DNA of 64,000 nucleotides from contig NZ_JBFTXJ020000016.1 of assembly GCF_041379945.2 (NCBI RefSeq), positions 1-64,000 of the forward strand. Direction: 5' to 3'. This DNA comes from Aneurinibacillus sp. REN35. GTDB taxonomy: Bacteria > Bacillota > Bacilli > Aneurinibacillales > Aneurinibacillaceae. Made by a program: the position numbers and the translations under genes. Position 1 is the first letter of the stretch; every line of letters begins with the position of its first letter. Below, in pieces: positions 1 through 9,013 of this stretch. The notes under the pieces are model-generated. The model saw nothing but the letters and a program-made list of their open reading frames with translations, had not been told where the DNA came from and searched no databases.

Positions 1-57
1 CTACAAACAGTTGTACGGGAGGGGTTTGTCTGAAACTGGATAATCAACACCCCTGGG

Positions 58-200
58 TTTGGAATAAAGTGTGATCAAAACCATCCTAAAAATCCAACTA
101 TGACAACAAATAATAATAATCTATTTTGAAAAAAGTTTGATCAAAATGAATATGTTTCTGACATCTTAGTATACAATTTTTATAAAAAAGTTTGATCATT
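58..200 (+). repeat. Left-end TnsB-type binding sites
   Basis: Two clear copies, 124-145 (TTTTGAAAAAAGTTTGATC) and 180-200 (TATAAAAAAGTTTGATC), share the core AAAAAAGTTTGATC. A degenerate copy lies at 58-79 (TTTGGAATAAAGTGTGATC). The same core occurs three times in reverse orientation at 26951-27030. Inverted clusters of about 20-bp repeats are the usual TnsB-site arrangement at Tn7-family ends. The rest of 1-300 holds no gene. Confidence 0.7.
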
Positions 201-300
201 TTATAACATCCTTTTCAACAATCACCCTCAAAAAGAATGATAATACTAAACCGCATTATAACCAGATAAATCCAACCTCTTATTTCACACCATAAAATAA

Positions 301-330
301 AAAATCCGGATAGTGCATATCCGGATTTTT
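301..330 (-). terminator. Terminator of the Wadjet operon
   Basis: Perfect stem AAATCCGGA/TCCGGATTT with a 9-nt loop, followed on the minus strand by a T run. It begins 8 bases after the jetC stop codon, so it is a rho-independent terminator for jetDABC. Confidence 0.85.
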
Positions 331-337
331 TATGTCA

Positions 338-3300
338 TTAAGATATACAGTCTTGCTCTTCTGGATTATCAAGCACACTAAAGTTTTGCAAATACTTGCG
401 ATAGTTCTTAACAAGCTTCTTTTCAAGAACCTTGCGTCCCTCTACTATCTCTATGTTCATATTGTTAATGGTAGGAAACTTGGATGTAATAGATACATTT
501 GTGATTGGTGGAGCAACAACCAACCACTGAATGTTTAAAATGTCCAGTAAGCTGAAAACCCCTTCAACTAATTCTGGTGCTGACATAGTTCCAAACGGAT
601 TATCCGTGACAAGGAACAATGGACTATTTTCCTCTACTCGTTGTCTCATTATCATTGCTATAACAATGAAATGTGCAAGCAGTGTTTGTCCTCCACTCTT
701 TGTCGAAGAGGTGATACTCCCCTGGTTAATGGTTTCCCATTCCTTGTATACGGCATGCTTGGCTTCACCTCGGAGTAACCCACCCTCAATACCGGGAATG
801 TGAATCATCAAGCGAGGGAAATCTCCCATTGCCTTTAAAACCAGTTTTGATATATTTACGGTTTTAACAATATCATGCACCGTGAAATTATCAATTTTGT
901 CCTTATATTTATTAACATAGAAATCAATTTCGTTCATACAGAATTCTTTGATTAAGGGCTTAATATCCTCTACCTTCATTGGAAAAGAAAAGTTCCTATT
1001 GTACTTTATCAATGGAAAACGTTCCTTTTTCCAGTTTACAATGGTTAATTTCCGTACTAGGTCCTGAAGAATATTGATGACATCAAGTACCCTTCTGGAT
1101 TGTCGTTCTGCACACAAGTCAACAGCTTTGTCCGCTTTTTCTTTTTGCTCGAGCTCATCTTGAAGGTTATTTTTTGCCCAATCAAGATAATTGTTCAAAG
1201 AAACCACAGCATCCTCAAAGCTCATATCCCGAATAGTAGATAAGAAATAGACCAGCTCCTTTTGATAAGTTTCCGGAATACTGGTAAAGGACTCTATTTT
1301 TTCCTTTATCTGTGTAATGCGTTTACCCAGCGTTTCTTGATAGCGACGATAATCCGTGGTTACGATATTATATTTGTAGTTCCACTTGGTGAAATATTCC
1401 ACAGGATTTTCATGAATAGCTACTCTTTCTTCCTCTGATAATACCAGAGCAGGATGAACTGGCAGCCTCAAGTCTTTTAGGAGGCGAGTTGTTTGTTCAA
1501 TCGCTTCAATGGATGTATGAAGCTTGATAATTTCGTCTCTTGTTTCACTATATTGCCTTTCCAAGAGATTTCGTTCTTTTCGATATTTCTCTTTCGCTGC
1601 TTTCCAATCTGGAATCTCTATATATTCAGCACCGAAACGAGGATATTCTTTTTCCATATCATCCCTTTTATCTTCCAAACGCTTTTCTAGCTTTTTGATT
1701 TCCTCACGATTGTACTCCATCCTACTCGCGATTCCATCCACCTTTGCTTGCTCTTGGTCCAATTGTTTTTCAGCCTGGGTAACAAGCGTTGTAAGATGCA
1801 TTTCATCACTCTCCGGGACAGATAATCCATTCCATAAATCCCTATTCAATTCTTGAAGAATATTTTCATGGTCTATCACTTGGTCTTGCAGTGTTTTAAC
1901 TGTTTGATTCAACTCTGCTAAACGGATGTTTTTATTGCTTATGTTCTTGTCAAGCTCATTGTATTTAATGATATGTTCTCGTGCTTCTTTGGACAATGAA
2001 TGACGGTAAGAGTGTGAGCGTAAATCCTTTTTTTCATCAAACGTCTGTTGAACGGATACTACTGGCATTTGGATGTCTCCTAACATCCTCCTTAATGTAC
2101 TGTAGTTATTTCGTACATATCCCATCCAGGCCTCAAAGCTTCCATTGTTGTTCATTTTTTGAATGGTGATTTTCTCTTTTTCTCCCTCTAACTGCCTAAC
2201 GTTGTTTTCCATTTCCTCAATGAGCTTAAGGAAATTTGTTTTTGTTTTCCTATTCTCTTTGTCTTGTTCTAGTTCCTTTTCTAGCAGCAAGAGCTCCTTC
2301 TCATTCTTTTCGACTATTACTAGCTTTTTATTCAGTGATTCAACCTCTTCCAGCTTTTTTTTAAGAGACTCTTCTTTCTCTTCCAATTTCACTTTTATAC
2401 CAGATAGGGTGCCCATTTGATTTTTTTCTTCAATTTGGAGGTTCAATAATTTAAGATCCAATTCAGTTTTGAGCTTCCCGCTCAAAAGAACTTCCAATTC
2501 CTTCAAAGCTCTCTCGATTTGTCTGATTTTCCCCTCAAACAACCCAACTTCGTGGTCTGCATCATCTGCATTCTTCTTCACCACAACTTTCCATTTATTG
2601 AACTCATATTCATCTTCAAGGAAACTATGACTTAAGTCTTTGAATAAGTAATTCATCTCATCTTGTTTGTCTAAGAACGGATTCGTTGTGCTTTGTTTGT
2701 CTTTTTTACTTGATTTCGTTTTATCCATCAATACAACATAATTACGAATTAATTCTTGTTCAATAAATGAAAGATTTAACGATTCAAATGATTCTTCCAA
2801 CATTACGATGCTATATCGCAGGGCTGGGTTCCGTTCTAGTTCATATTGCTTCTCTTCGCAAGAAAGATGATGAAGGTATTCGCTTCCATACATGGACTCA
2901 ATGCGATGCGCTTCTAATAGTTTTTTTACCTTTAATAAATCAGCGTTCGGGATATAGGAACCAATCTTATTACCTTCCTCTATCAGATGAATATCTTCTT
3001 GGAGGGTCCACATTTTCCTTAATTGTTCCTTATGGGCATCTTCGGTCTTATCCAAGTAATTCTCAAGGTCTCGTTTGATTTGGTAGTAACTCTCCCTTTC
3101 CATTTCAGTAGGAAAATGCATTTTTAGAATCTTTGAGACATTGGCTACCAGTTCATTTTCTTTTTCAGTGACATCTATACTTTCATTCTTCACTTGCTTA
3201 ATTTCATTTCCAATTGCTTTCACACGGTCTTCCTGTCTGGCAATATCTATCCTTGTATCCACGATTTCATTTTCCAAATTAGATTGCGCCTTCAATACGC

Positions 3301-4900
3301 TTTCAAAAGCATTTTTAACTTGGATTAATTCCTTTCTAGTCTCATCTATGATGCCGGAAATCTGGTAAGGCAACTCTGCCCCATACTGCATACAAGCTTC
3401 CTTTAGTTTTTTCTCAAATTGGTTTATGGCATTCGAAAGATCATGTACCTTAAACTCCAAATCTTTTTTCTGTTTATTTTCTGAGTCCATGTCCACTTTT
3501 ATTTCCTGAATTTTGTTTTCATGCGCGAGGATAGAACGTGTATTCCTGTCCATTTCATTTTTCCAATATTCAGAAATATCATCCCACCGCTTTTTAAAAT
3601 ACTCCCTAATTCCTTCAAGACCTGCTGTTACTTCTTTCATATCTTCGGAATTCATTAGGACAGAAATGCTCTGATTGTTTGCATCGATTTCATCCAGTTT
3701 GTCCATTCTTCTTTTGAGTTCCAGATTAACTTTATGATTTACTAGTTGCTCTTGATATTCTTTCAAGGCAAGGTATGCTTTCAATTGTTCATGTTCCAAC
3801 TCATAGGACTGACCCTCGACCTCATCTCTCTCCTGATGCAAAGCGATGTAATCGACGTTTGCATATTTCCATCTTGCCAAGTCACGTTGCTCTTTCCAGT
3901 CTCTTTGCTCCTTTTCCAGTTTCTTCACCTGGTTTTCTTTGTAATCCATTAATGTTGTGAGAAGTTGAAGAAGTTCTCCTCCTTTATTTTCCCATAACTC
4001 TACGGACTGTTTAATTTCTTCTCCTTCCTTAAAGCGGTCTTGAAGTGGCAAAATATAATCATTAATTTGTTCTATGCTATCTACCATTGCTAACAAGTCG
4101 GGCAATTCTTTTGAAATCTTCAAGGCTTCTAAAAACCAAGTGGTTACAACAGAAACCTCTTTTTTATTTCGTGAATCGATTCCTTCAATTTTATCGTTTA
4201 CGGTTGGAACAAGGAGATTATAGAATAAACCTGTATTATCGGTAGAGCCTTTGAAAAACTCTCCGAACCCGCCTTCACCCACGTTGATTCTTTTTAGAAT
4301 ATTAACTGTGTTGGCATCATATCCATATTCCTCGATTTTTTCAAGATAGCTTTCCTTGTCTTGTTTCGAATAAAATTGGAATGTTTTATCGGCTTTGATT
4401 GTTTCCTTCCATATATTGAAAGGAACCGCCTCTTTTTCTTTTTCATCCCACAGCTGAAGGTCAAAAATACCAGACATCTCAACTACTAATGGCTCTTTCG
4501 TATAAAGAAAATAATCTAGTTCAATGGGAGAATGCGTTAGCGCCTTTTTATCATTTGAGGCAAGACGCGGAGTCACCGCAATCCCAAGTATCACACGTTT
4601 GGATAACGACACTTGCCATTCCTGAACAATGTGAAAGGTGTATTCAACAGGTCTTTCTTCGTCATTAAAAAAGAAGTGATGTACATGGTTTAGGTCATTC
4701 TTCCACGAAGTCAGAGGATCCAATGTCTGAAACAACATTTGAAAAAAGACACCTTTTCCTCCTCCATTTCGAAGAATATAGGCAGCATGACCAGGCATTG
4801 ATTCAGGAATGGTAAAGTCCAACATTAAGTCATCCGTATGTATGTTTCCTGAATCATATTTCAATCCAACGACCCTCATCTTTGCGAGTCTCGCCTCCAT
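338..4900 (-). CDS. jetC: Wadjet SMC-like ATPase JetC
   Basis: This 1520-aa protein is the SMC/MukB-like motor of a Wadjet complex, which recognises and helps cleave invading circular plasmids by loop extrusion. The N-terminal P-loop RNGGGKG is at residues 44-50. Two very long charged coiled-coil regions follow. Near the C-terminus an SMC-type signature KSGGQT (about 1401) and a Walker B-like FLVTDNPFG (about 1433) complete the head. The lysine of the P-loop is followed by Gly instead of Ser/Thr, and Walker B reads DN instead of DE. The gene is last in the jetD-A-B-C operon. Its start has a good site (AGGGGAG, 7 nt before ATG). JetC is assigned from head motifs, size and operon position; the Wadjet subtype (a jetD-first type, II or III) is inferred from gene order only. 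Confidence 0.9.
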   Translation of the reverse strand: MEARLAKMRVVGLKYDSGNIHTDDLMLDFTIPESMPGHAAYILRNGGGKGVFFQMLFQTLDPLTSWKNDLNHVHHFFFNDEERPVEYTFHIVQEWQVSLSKRVILGIAVTPRLASNDKKALTHSPIELDYFLYTKEPLVVEMSGIFDLQLWDEKEKEAVPFNIWKETIKADKTFQFYSKQDKESYLEKIEEYGYDANTVNILKRINVGEGGFGEFFKGSTDNTGLFYNLLVPTVNDKIEGIDSRNKKEVSVVTTWFLEALKISKELPDLLAMVDSIEQINDYILPLQDRFKEGEEIKQSVELWENKGGELLQLLTTLMDYKENQVKKLEKEQRDWKEQRDLARWKYANVDYIALHQERDEVEGQSYELEHEQLKAYLALKEYQEQLVNHKVNLELKRRMDKLDEIDANNQSISVLMNSEDMKEVTAGLEGIREYFKKRWDDISEYWKNEMDRNTRSILAHENKIQEIKVDMDSENKQKKDLEFKVHDLSNAINQFEKKLKEACMQYGAELPYQISGIIDETRKELIQVKNAFESVLKAQSNLENEIVDTRIDIARQEDRVKAIGNEIKQVKNESIDVTEKENELVANVSKILKMHFPTEMERESYYQIKRDLENYLDKTEDAHKEQLRKMWTLQEDIHLIEEGNKIGSYIPNADLLKVKKLLEAHRIESMYGSEYLHHLSCEEKQYELERNPALRYSIVMLEESFESLNLSFIEQELIRNYVVLMDKTKSSKKDKQSTTNPFLDKQDEMNYLFKDLSHSFLEDEYEFNKWKVVVKKNADDADHEVGLFEGKIRQIERALKELEVLLSGKLKTELDLKLLNLQIEEKNQMGTLSGIKVKLEEKEESLKKKLEEVESLNKKLVIVEKNEKELLLLEKELEQDKENRKTKTNFLKLIEEMENNVRQLEGEKEKITIQKMNNNGSFEAWMGYVRNNYSTLRRMLGDIQMPVVSVQQTFDEKKDLRSHSYRHSLSKEAREHIIKYNELDKNISNKNIRLAELNQTVKTLQDQVIDHENILQELNRDLWNGLSVPESDEMHLTTLVTQAEKQLDQEQAKVDGIASRMEYNREEIKKLEKRLEDKRDDMEKEYPRFGAEYIEIPDWKAAKEKYRKERNLLERQYSETRDEIIKLHTSIEAIEQTTRLLKDLRLPVHPALVLSEEERVAIHENPVEYFTKWNYKYNIVTTDYRRYQETLGKRITQIKEKIESFTSIPETYQKELVYFLSTIRDMSFEDAVVSLNNYLDWAKNNLQDELEQKEKADKAVDLCAERQSRRVLDVINILQDLVRKLTIVNWKKERFPLIKYNRNFSFPMKVEDIKPLIKEFCMNEIDFYVNKYKDKIDNFTVHDIVKTVNISKLVLKAMGDFPRLMIHIPGIEGGLLRGEAKHAVYKEWETINQGSITSSTKSGGQTLLAHFIVIAMIMRQRVEENSPLFLVTDNPFGTMSAPELVEGVFSLLDILNIQWLVVAPPITNVSITSKFPTINNMNIEIVEGRKVLEKKLVKNYRKYLQNFSVLDNPEEQDCIS

Positions 4901-5081
4901 TATGCTCTCCCCTCTCCACTACTCTTTAAATTTCGAAAAATATCTAGACAAGTCATTCCTTCACCTTCCACATTTCGGATAACAAAAAAAACCTGTTCAG
5001 ACGATTTATTACTAAACTTGAATGGTTTCAATGCCTCGGTATTTATACTAGCGATACAATTGTCCGGAAACCTCATAGCTC

Positions 5082-5843
5082 TTATGCACCCTTTTCTTCA
5101 GTTTCTTTTACATCTTCCAACAATACTTGAAACATATCATAGCGGTCTTGGTATCTATCCATGTTTCCAAATCGTGCACGCAACCGCTCAAAGAAGACAG
5201 GCGTTGGGGTCATTCGGCTGGTTTGTGCCGTCCGTTCAATAAACACCATTCTATCCTTTTCCAACTCTCTTACCGCTCCATCTATCAAACCAAATTTAGA
5301 TTCCTTGATATAACTTACACGTCCATTTTCTAGTTTGTGATACCGAAGCAACCTCCATTTTTTATGCATTTCTTTCACTGCAAGGGACCAGTCCTTAGAA
5401 AATGTCCCTTCCGATTCTACATCAAGTTCGTACCAGTGATTTAATGTTTTAGTCACTAACTCTTCAATCTCACCATACGAAAGCCCTTCGTTCTCCCACT
5501 TGATTTTGGAATCAATATCGTTATCCGCTTCTGAACAAATAACCATCCACACTACTCCCATGATGTATAAATCAACTCGATTGTCATAGGTTTTGACGCT
5601 CCGTTTTAACTCGGATATTGGATTGGTGTGGAAGGAGCTGTGAGGCTGCACAAGGATGTGCATGTGATTATCTTGCCTTATGACCTTTAGCCCAAAGCTT
5701 TCCGCTAGTCTTCTTACACAATTCCGAACCTCCTGAGATTCAATATACGGATGGACCAATTCATGATCATTCGGCAGATACTTTCTTTGCCATAAACAAG
5801 CCACCAATTCAAAAGCTGACTTCTCAATCTGTGCGATGTTCAT
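5082..5843 (-). CDS. jetB: Wadjet KITE-like subunit JetB
   Basis: 253 aa. By size, operon position and neighbours this is the MukE/KITE-like subunit JetB, which binds the JetA kleisin and the JetC heads. It is a soluble helical/winged-helix type protein with no catalytic motif. The start overlaps the end of jetA by 20 bases, suggesting translational coupling. A 180-base gap without a gene separates it from jetC. The assignment rests mainly on synteny. Confidence 0.8.
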   Translation of the reverse strand: MNIAQIEKSAFELVACLWQRKYLPNDHELVHPYIESQEVRNCVRRLAESFGLKVIRQDNHMHILVQPHSSFHTNPISELKRSVKTYDNRVDLYIMGVVWMVICSEADNDIDSKIKWENEGLSYGEIEELVTKTLNHWYELDVESEGTFSKDWSLAVKEMHKKWRLLRYHKLENGRVSYIKESKFGLIDGAVRELEKDRMVFIERTAQTSRMTPTPVFFERLRARFGNMDRYQDRYDMFQVLLEDVKETEEKGA

Positions 5844-7344
5844 TTTCTTCCGCCTCCCCCAAGGTTAAGATATAAGTAGATACATCGATTTTATTTTGTA
5901 AAACCACTGAATCATTGCTTGAAATGCTAAAGATCTGTTTGTTCCATAATACTGATAATTGCGGATATTCCTCCATCAACTTAGAGAGCAATAAGGCTTT
6001 ATCGTCACTGTCTATTTGTTGAAGGTTTTCCTTATTTACAATGAAAGGTTCGTCCATCGAAGCAAAGGCTAACCAAAAATCGAAAGCCTCCCGATTTTCT
6101 ACCCACCTAGCCATCGTAAACTCATCTATTTGCTGCAAATACTTTAAGGAAACCCTCCCTGTTTCTAATAATTCCTCAAATATTGGCTTCCATAATAATA
6201 AGATGGATTCCCAATCAAGGGAAATGGGCTTTAATTGAACTTTTTTCTTGGTTCCAGTTCCTCCAAAAGTAGATCGCGTTAAATTCATATGATCCTCAAT
6301 TCCCCATTCCAACGGCAAGATGGAAGGCTTATGAGGCGAAAACAATGATTCCACCAGTGTTAGCATTTCATTAGGATGGGCAAAACCAACTGCCTTGACT
6401 TTTTCTTCCCAAATCGTTTTCCTGAATGAGGTAGTATTGGTTAGCCATATGTTCCTGAAATGAGAGTTCCTTATCTGCAATTCCAATCGGATGTTTTCAA
6501 TAACCAATTTTGCCAGCTTATCGTGATTATTTTTAGTTTTTGTGACTCTTTTTGTTAATTGTATGTGAGTGTTTTGATGCTCTGGAGACACAGCAATTCT
6601 GCGCAGAATTCCATCTAACTTCCGGTATTTTTGACTCTCTTCCTCGAATTGAGCCTCCGCATCCTTCAATTGTTTCCCCCATCGACTTTTATTATCGTAG
6701 ATAGTTGACTTTGGATTTCTTACAAGCTCATCTTTATGAATTTTTTCCTCTTTCAATAGGGTCATGACTCTATGGTTCAACGAATCCAACATCCGTAAGG
6801 CAGACTTCAATTCCCCTTTTTCAATCAGCAACTCGACCAGAATCTGCTGTATCGAAACAGGAAGATGTTTTTGAATTTCATTTGTATTTAAAAAAAGAGC
6901 CTGTGCCTCTTCAGATAATTTATAAACCGGCAGCCCTTCTTCAAAATTTGTTGCATCCCTATCAATCTCAAGATACTGAAAACGAAAGGTTTCCCATTCC
7001 AATGTTTGTTCATTAAAGAATTGTTCCTGGAAAGCAAAGGTATGCTTCATACTCCCCTCATTGACCATAAGAGCATCAACTATTTTCTCTGCTTCATGCC
7101 AATCACATTCTATTTTCATTGATTCCGCTATTTTGTAAACCATCCGTACTAGGTCATATCTTGTTCTCCTGACATCATCCAATAATTCCTGATAGAAAAT
7201 TACTGCGATAAGGGTAAATGACAATTGACGAGCAAAAGGGGCTAAGCGACCAAAATTAGCTCCCGTGCCAAGAATCCAAACAGGGATTAATACCCTAAAG
7301 CGTGACCCTAAGTCCTCGAAAGATAATTGCAGGGCCTTTTCCAT
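5824..7344 (-). CDS. jetA: Wadjet kleisin-like subunit JetA
   Basis: 506 aa. By position between jetD and jetB this is the MukF/kleisin-like subunit JetA, bridging the JetC heads. The N-terminal half is helical; a coiled-coil stretch rich in K/E lies around residues 190-280. No enzymatic motif is seen. Its ATG overlaps the jetD stop (TAATG), so the two are translated in tandem. Assignment is by operon context more than by motif. Confidence 0.8.
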   Translation of the reverse strand: MEKALQLSFEDLGSRFRVLIPVWILGTGANFGRLAPFARQLSFTLIAVIFYQELLDDVRRTRYDLVRMVYKIAESMKIECDWHEAEKIVDALMVNEGSMKHTFAFQEQFFNEQTLEWETFRFQYLEIDRDATNFEEGLPVYKLSEEAQALFLNTNEIQKHLPVSIQQILVELLIEKGELKSALRMLDSLNHRVMTLLKEEKIHKDELVRNPKSTIYDNKSRWGKQLKDAEAQFEEESQKYRKLDGILRRIAVSPEHQNTHIQLTKRVTKTKNNHDKLAKLVIENIRLELQIRNSHFRNIWLTNTTSFRKTIWEEKVKAVGFAHPNEMLTLVESLFSPHKPSILPLEWGIEDHMNLTRSTFGGTGTKKKVQLKPISLDWESILLLWKPIFEELLETGRVSLKYLQQIDEFTMARWVENREAFDFWLAFASMDEPFIVNKENLQQIDSDDKALLLSKLMEEYPQLSVLWNKQIFSISSNDSVVLQNKIDVSTYILTLGEAEENEHRTD

Positions 7345-8504
7345 TATTCAAATCCCCCCTTAATGAACAGCGTCTCAAAATTAATGCACTCTTGAGCAAT
7401 ACGCTTACGTTCATTCCATAATGCCTTAACCCCTTCAAATACTTCCTTGTGGTTCTTAAACTCCTCTTGTAGCAAAAATAGGTTTCTTTCGATTACATTC
7501 TGATCTGTTAACACATTAGTTGCGGCTTCATTTGAAAAAGAAATTAGAAATGCGTAAAAGGAGTGAGCCAATGTAATATTGAATTGTCTATATTTATTCT
7601 TAGCATCAAAGTAGATATTGAAACCTTCATAATCAATATCCCCTGAGTAGCGTATCGTTAGCTGAGTAGGATCATCCGTAATATCCCTTAAGTAGTCCAA
7701 TGTCTTGCATATTCTGTATCCTTCTCCCCAAATTAAGTAATGTGGAATCGGTCCAAAATTCCAAGACAATTGTCGAATTAATACTTCTTTAAGAGTTTGA
7801 TAAGTAGATAACCCTTCTATGACGAGAACCTCATGTAAATTATTTTCTGGCACCGCTTCGTTCTTCCAATAATGAAATGGCTCATGCACAACTATATATA
7901 AAAGATCTTGGGGCTTTAATTGAAGTCGATTCATTAAACGGGCTCCTGCCGAAGAAGCTAAATATTTTTCCGCTTCAATATCATCAGGAAGTTGTTCATT
8001 TTTAAATAACATAAGCGAACGCTCCTCCCTTGTTATTTTTATATATGAGTCTTTGCTTTTTACAAATTCATAGAGTATCAATATCTTTCTCCACTCATCT
8101 TCCGTCTGATGCTTTTTATGTCGTAAGTAAAAACCTAACTCCAAATAGTTCATGACTTTTGCCATATCCGCTTTATTCCAGGTGTTTTCAATATATTTAG
8201 GAGAAAGCCAATAAGTTTCATATAAGCGAGGTCTTTTTCCATTGAAGCGAGGGTTTGCAATATCTTGAAGGACCCCTTCTTTCTTTAACTGGGTTATAAT
8301 CTCGTAGAATTTTTTGTATCCTCCTAACTCGTGATATTTTCTAGCGGAACCAATCGCTACAATCACTTCATTTTCAAATTTTTCAATTCGAAGAAGTTTC
8401 CTCGAAGTTCTCTGTTTTTCACGCAAGGATGTGATAAGACTATTAATGATTTCTTCAATATATCCCATAGTAACCATCTTTCTTTTTTCTAATAGCTTCG
8501 TCAA
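7344..8504 (-). CDS. jetD: Wadjet Toprim nuclease JetD
   Basis: 386 aa. JetD is the topoisomerase VI A-like nuclease that cleaves the plasmid caught by JetABC. The N-terminal half looks like winged-helix DNA-binding domains. The C-terminal half is a Toprim domain with the acidic residue in VIEGLSTYQTL (E230) and the DxD pair in SGDIDYEG (D289, D291). It is first in the operon. The annotated TTG start has no clear ribosome binding site; ATG codons at residues 10 or 13 are alternatives. Confidence 0.88.
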   Translation of the reverse strand: MTKLLEKRKMVTMGYIEEIINSLITSLREKQRTSRKLLRIEKFENEVIVAIGSARKYHELGGYKKFYEIITQLKKEGVLQDIANPRFNGKRPRLYETYWLSPKYIENTWNKADMAKVMNYLELGFYLRHKKHQTEDEWRKILILYEFVKSKDSYIKITREERSLMLFKNEQLPDDIEAEKYLASSAGARLMNRLQLKPQDLLYIVVHEPFHYWKNEAVPENNLHEVLVIEGLSTYQTLKEVLIRQLSWNFGPIPHYLIWGEGYRICKTLDYLRDITDDPTQLTIRYSGDIDYEGFNIYFDAKNKYRQFNITLAHSFYAFLISFSNEAATNVLTDQNVIERNLFLLQEEFKNHKEVFEGVKALWNERKRIAQECINFETLFIKGGFE

Positions 8505-8599
8505 AATAATAGTCTCTTAAACCAAAAAATTAGTTACTATTCTTTTTCTAAACAAAAAGGATAATAACTGAATCACTTTTGAAAAAAACAGGAACATAA

Positions 8600-8634
8600 A
8601 AAAAAGACCCACTCCCAAAATTGGAATGAGTCTT
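8600..8634 (-). terminator. Terminator of the Avs1-like operon
   Basis: Stem of about 12 bp (AAGACCCACTCC pairing with GGAATGAGTCTT, two wobble pairs), followed by eight Ts on the minus strand. It lies between the 88-aa gene and jetD, separating the two defence operons. Confidence 0.75.
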
Positions 8635-8733
8635 ACTTACTCAAAGTTTATGCATATTTATTGAAGCAGCTTTATTTAATAACAAATATAAAGAGCCCAT
8701 TCTGACGAAAGATTGATCAAACGTGATTAATCT

Positions 8734-9000
8734 TTACTCATTAATCTCTTCAAATTCTTTAAAGAGCCCCTCACCTGAAAAATTCCCCATCATATTAACA
8801 TGCAATCTAGCCATCTCATTAACACTCAGAAAATCGATTCTCCCATTTGGAAGATACCTCACTCTTAATAAACCATCAATCGTCCCATCAACTCTGTCTG
8901 AGAAATGCATTTTGCCTTTTTTCATTAATTCGGCTGTTATATAAAAGTTTCTTTCAAACTCTCTTCGGGTAAAAGGAGTATTCATGGCCGTCATTTTCAT
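8734..9000 (-). CDS. Small protein at the end of the Avs1-like operon
   Basis: 88 aa, not recognised. It starts 13 bases after the stop of the 1940-aa protease-STAND gene with a strong GAGGAGGGATG leader, so it belongs to the same operon. The sequence is charged and soluble, with no Cys and no membrane segment; the middle (DGTIDGLLRVRYLPNGRIDF) looks like a small beta-rich domain. AVAST type 1 systems are described as three-gene systems, so it could be a third component, but no homology is demonstrated. Confidence 0.6.
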   Translation of the reverse strand: MKMTAMNTPFTRREFERNFYITAELMKKGKMHFSDRVDGTIDGLLRVRYLPNGRIDFLSVNEMARLHVNMMGNFSGEGLFKEFEEINE

Positions 9001-9013
9001 TTAACATCCCTCC

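Noticed and set aside
12-40. Exact left terminus of element 1 starting with TGT at base 12 or 26
   Set aside because: Neither pairs convincingly with the right terminus or gives a 5-bp target duplication.
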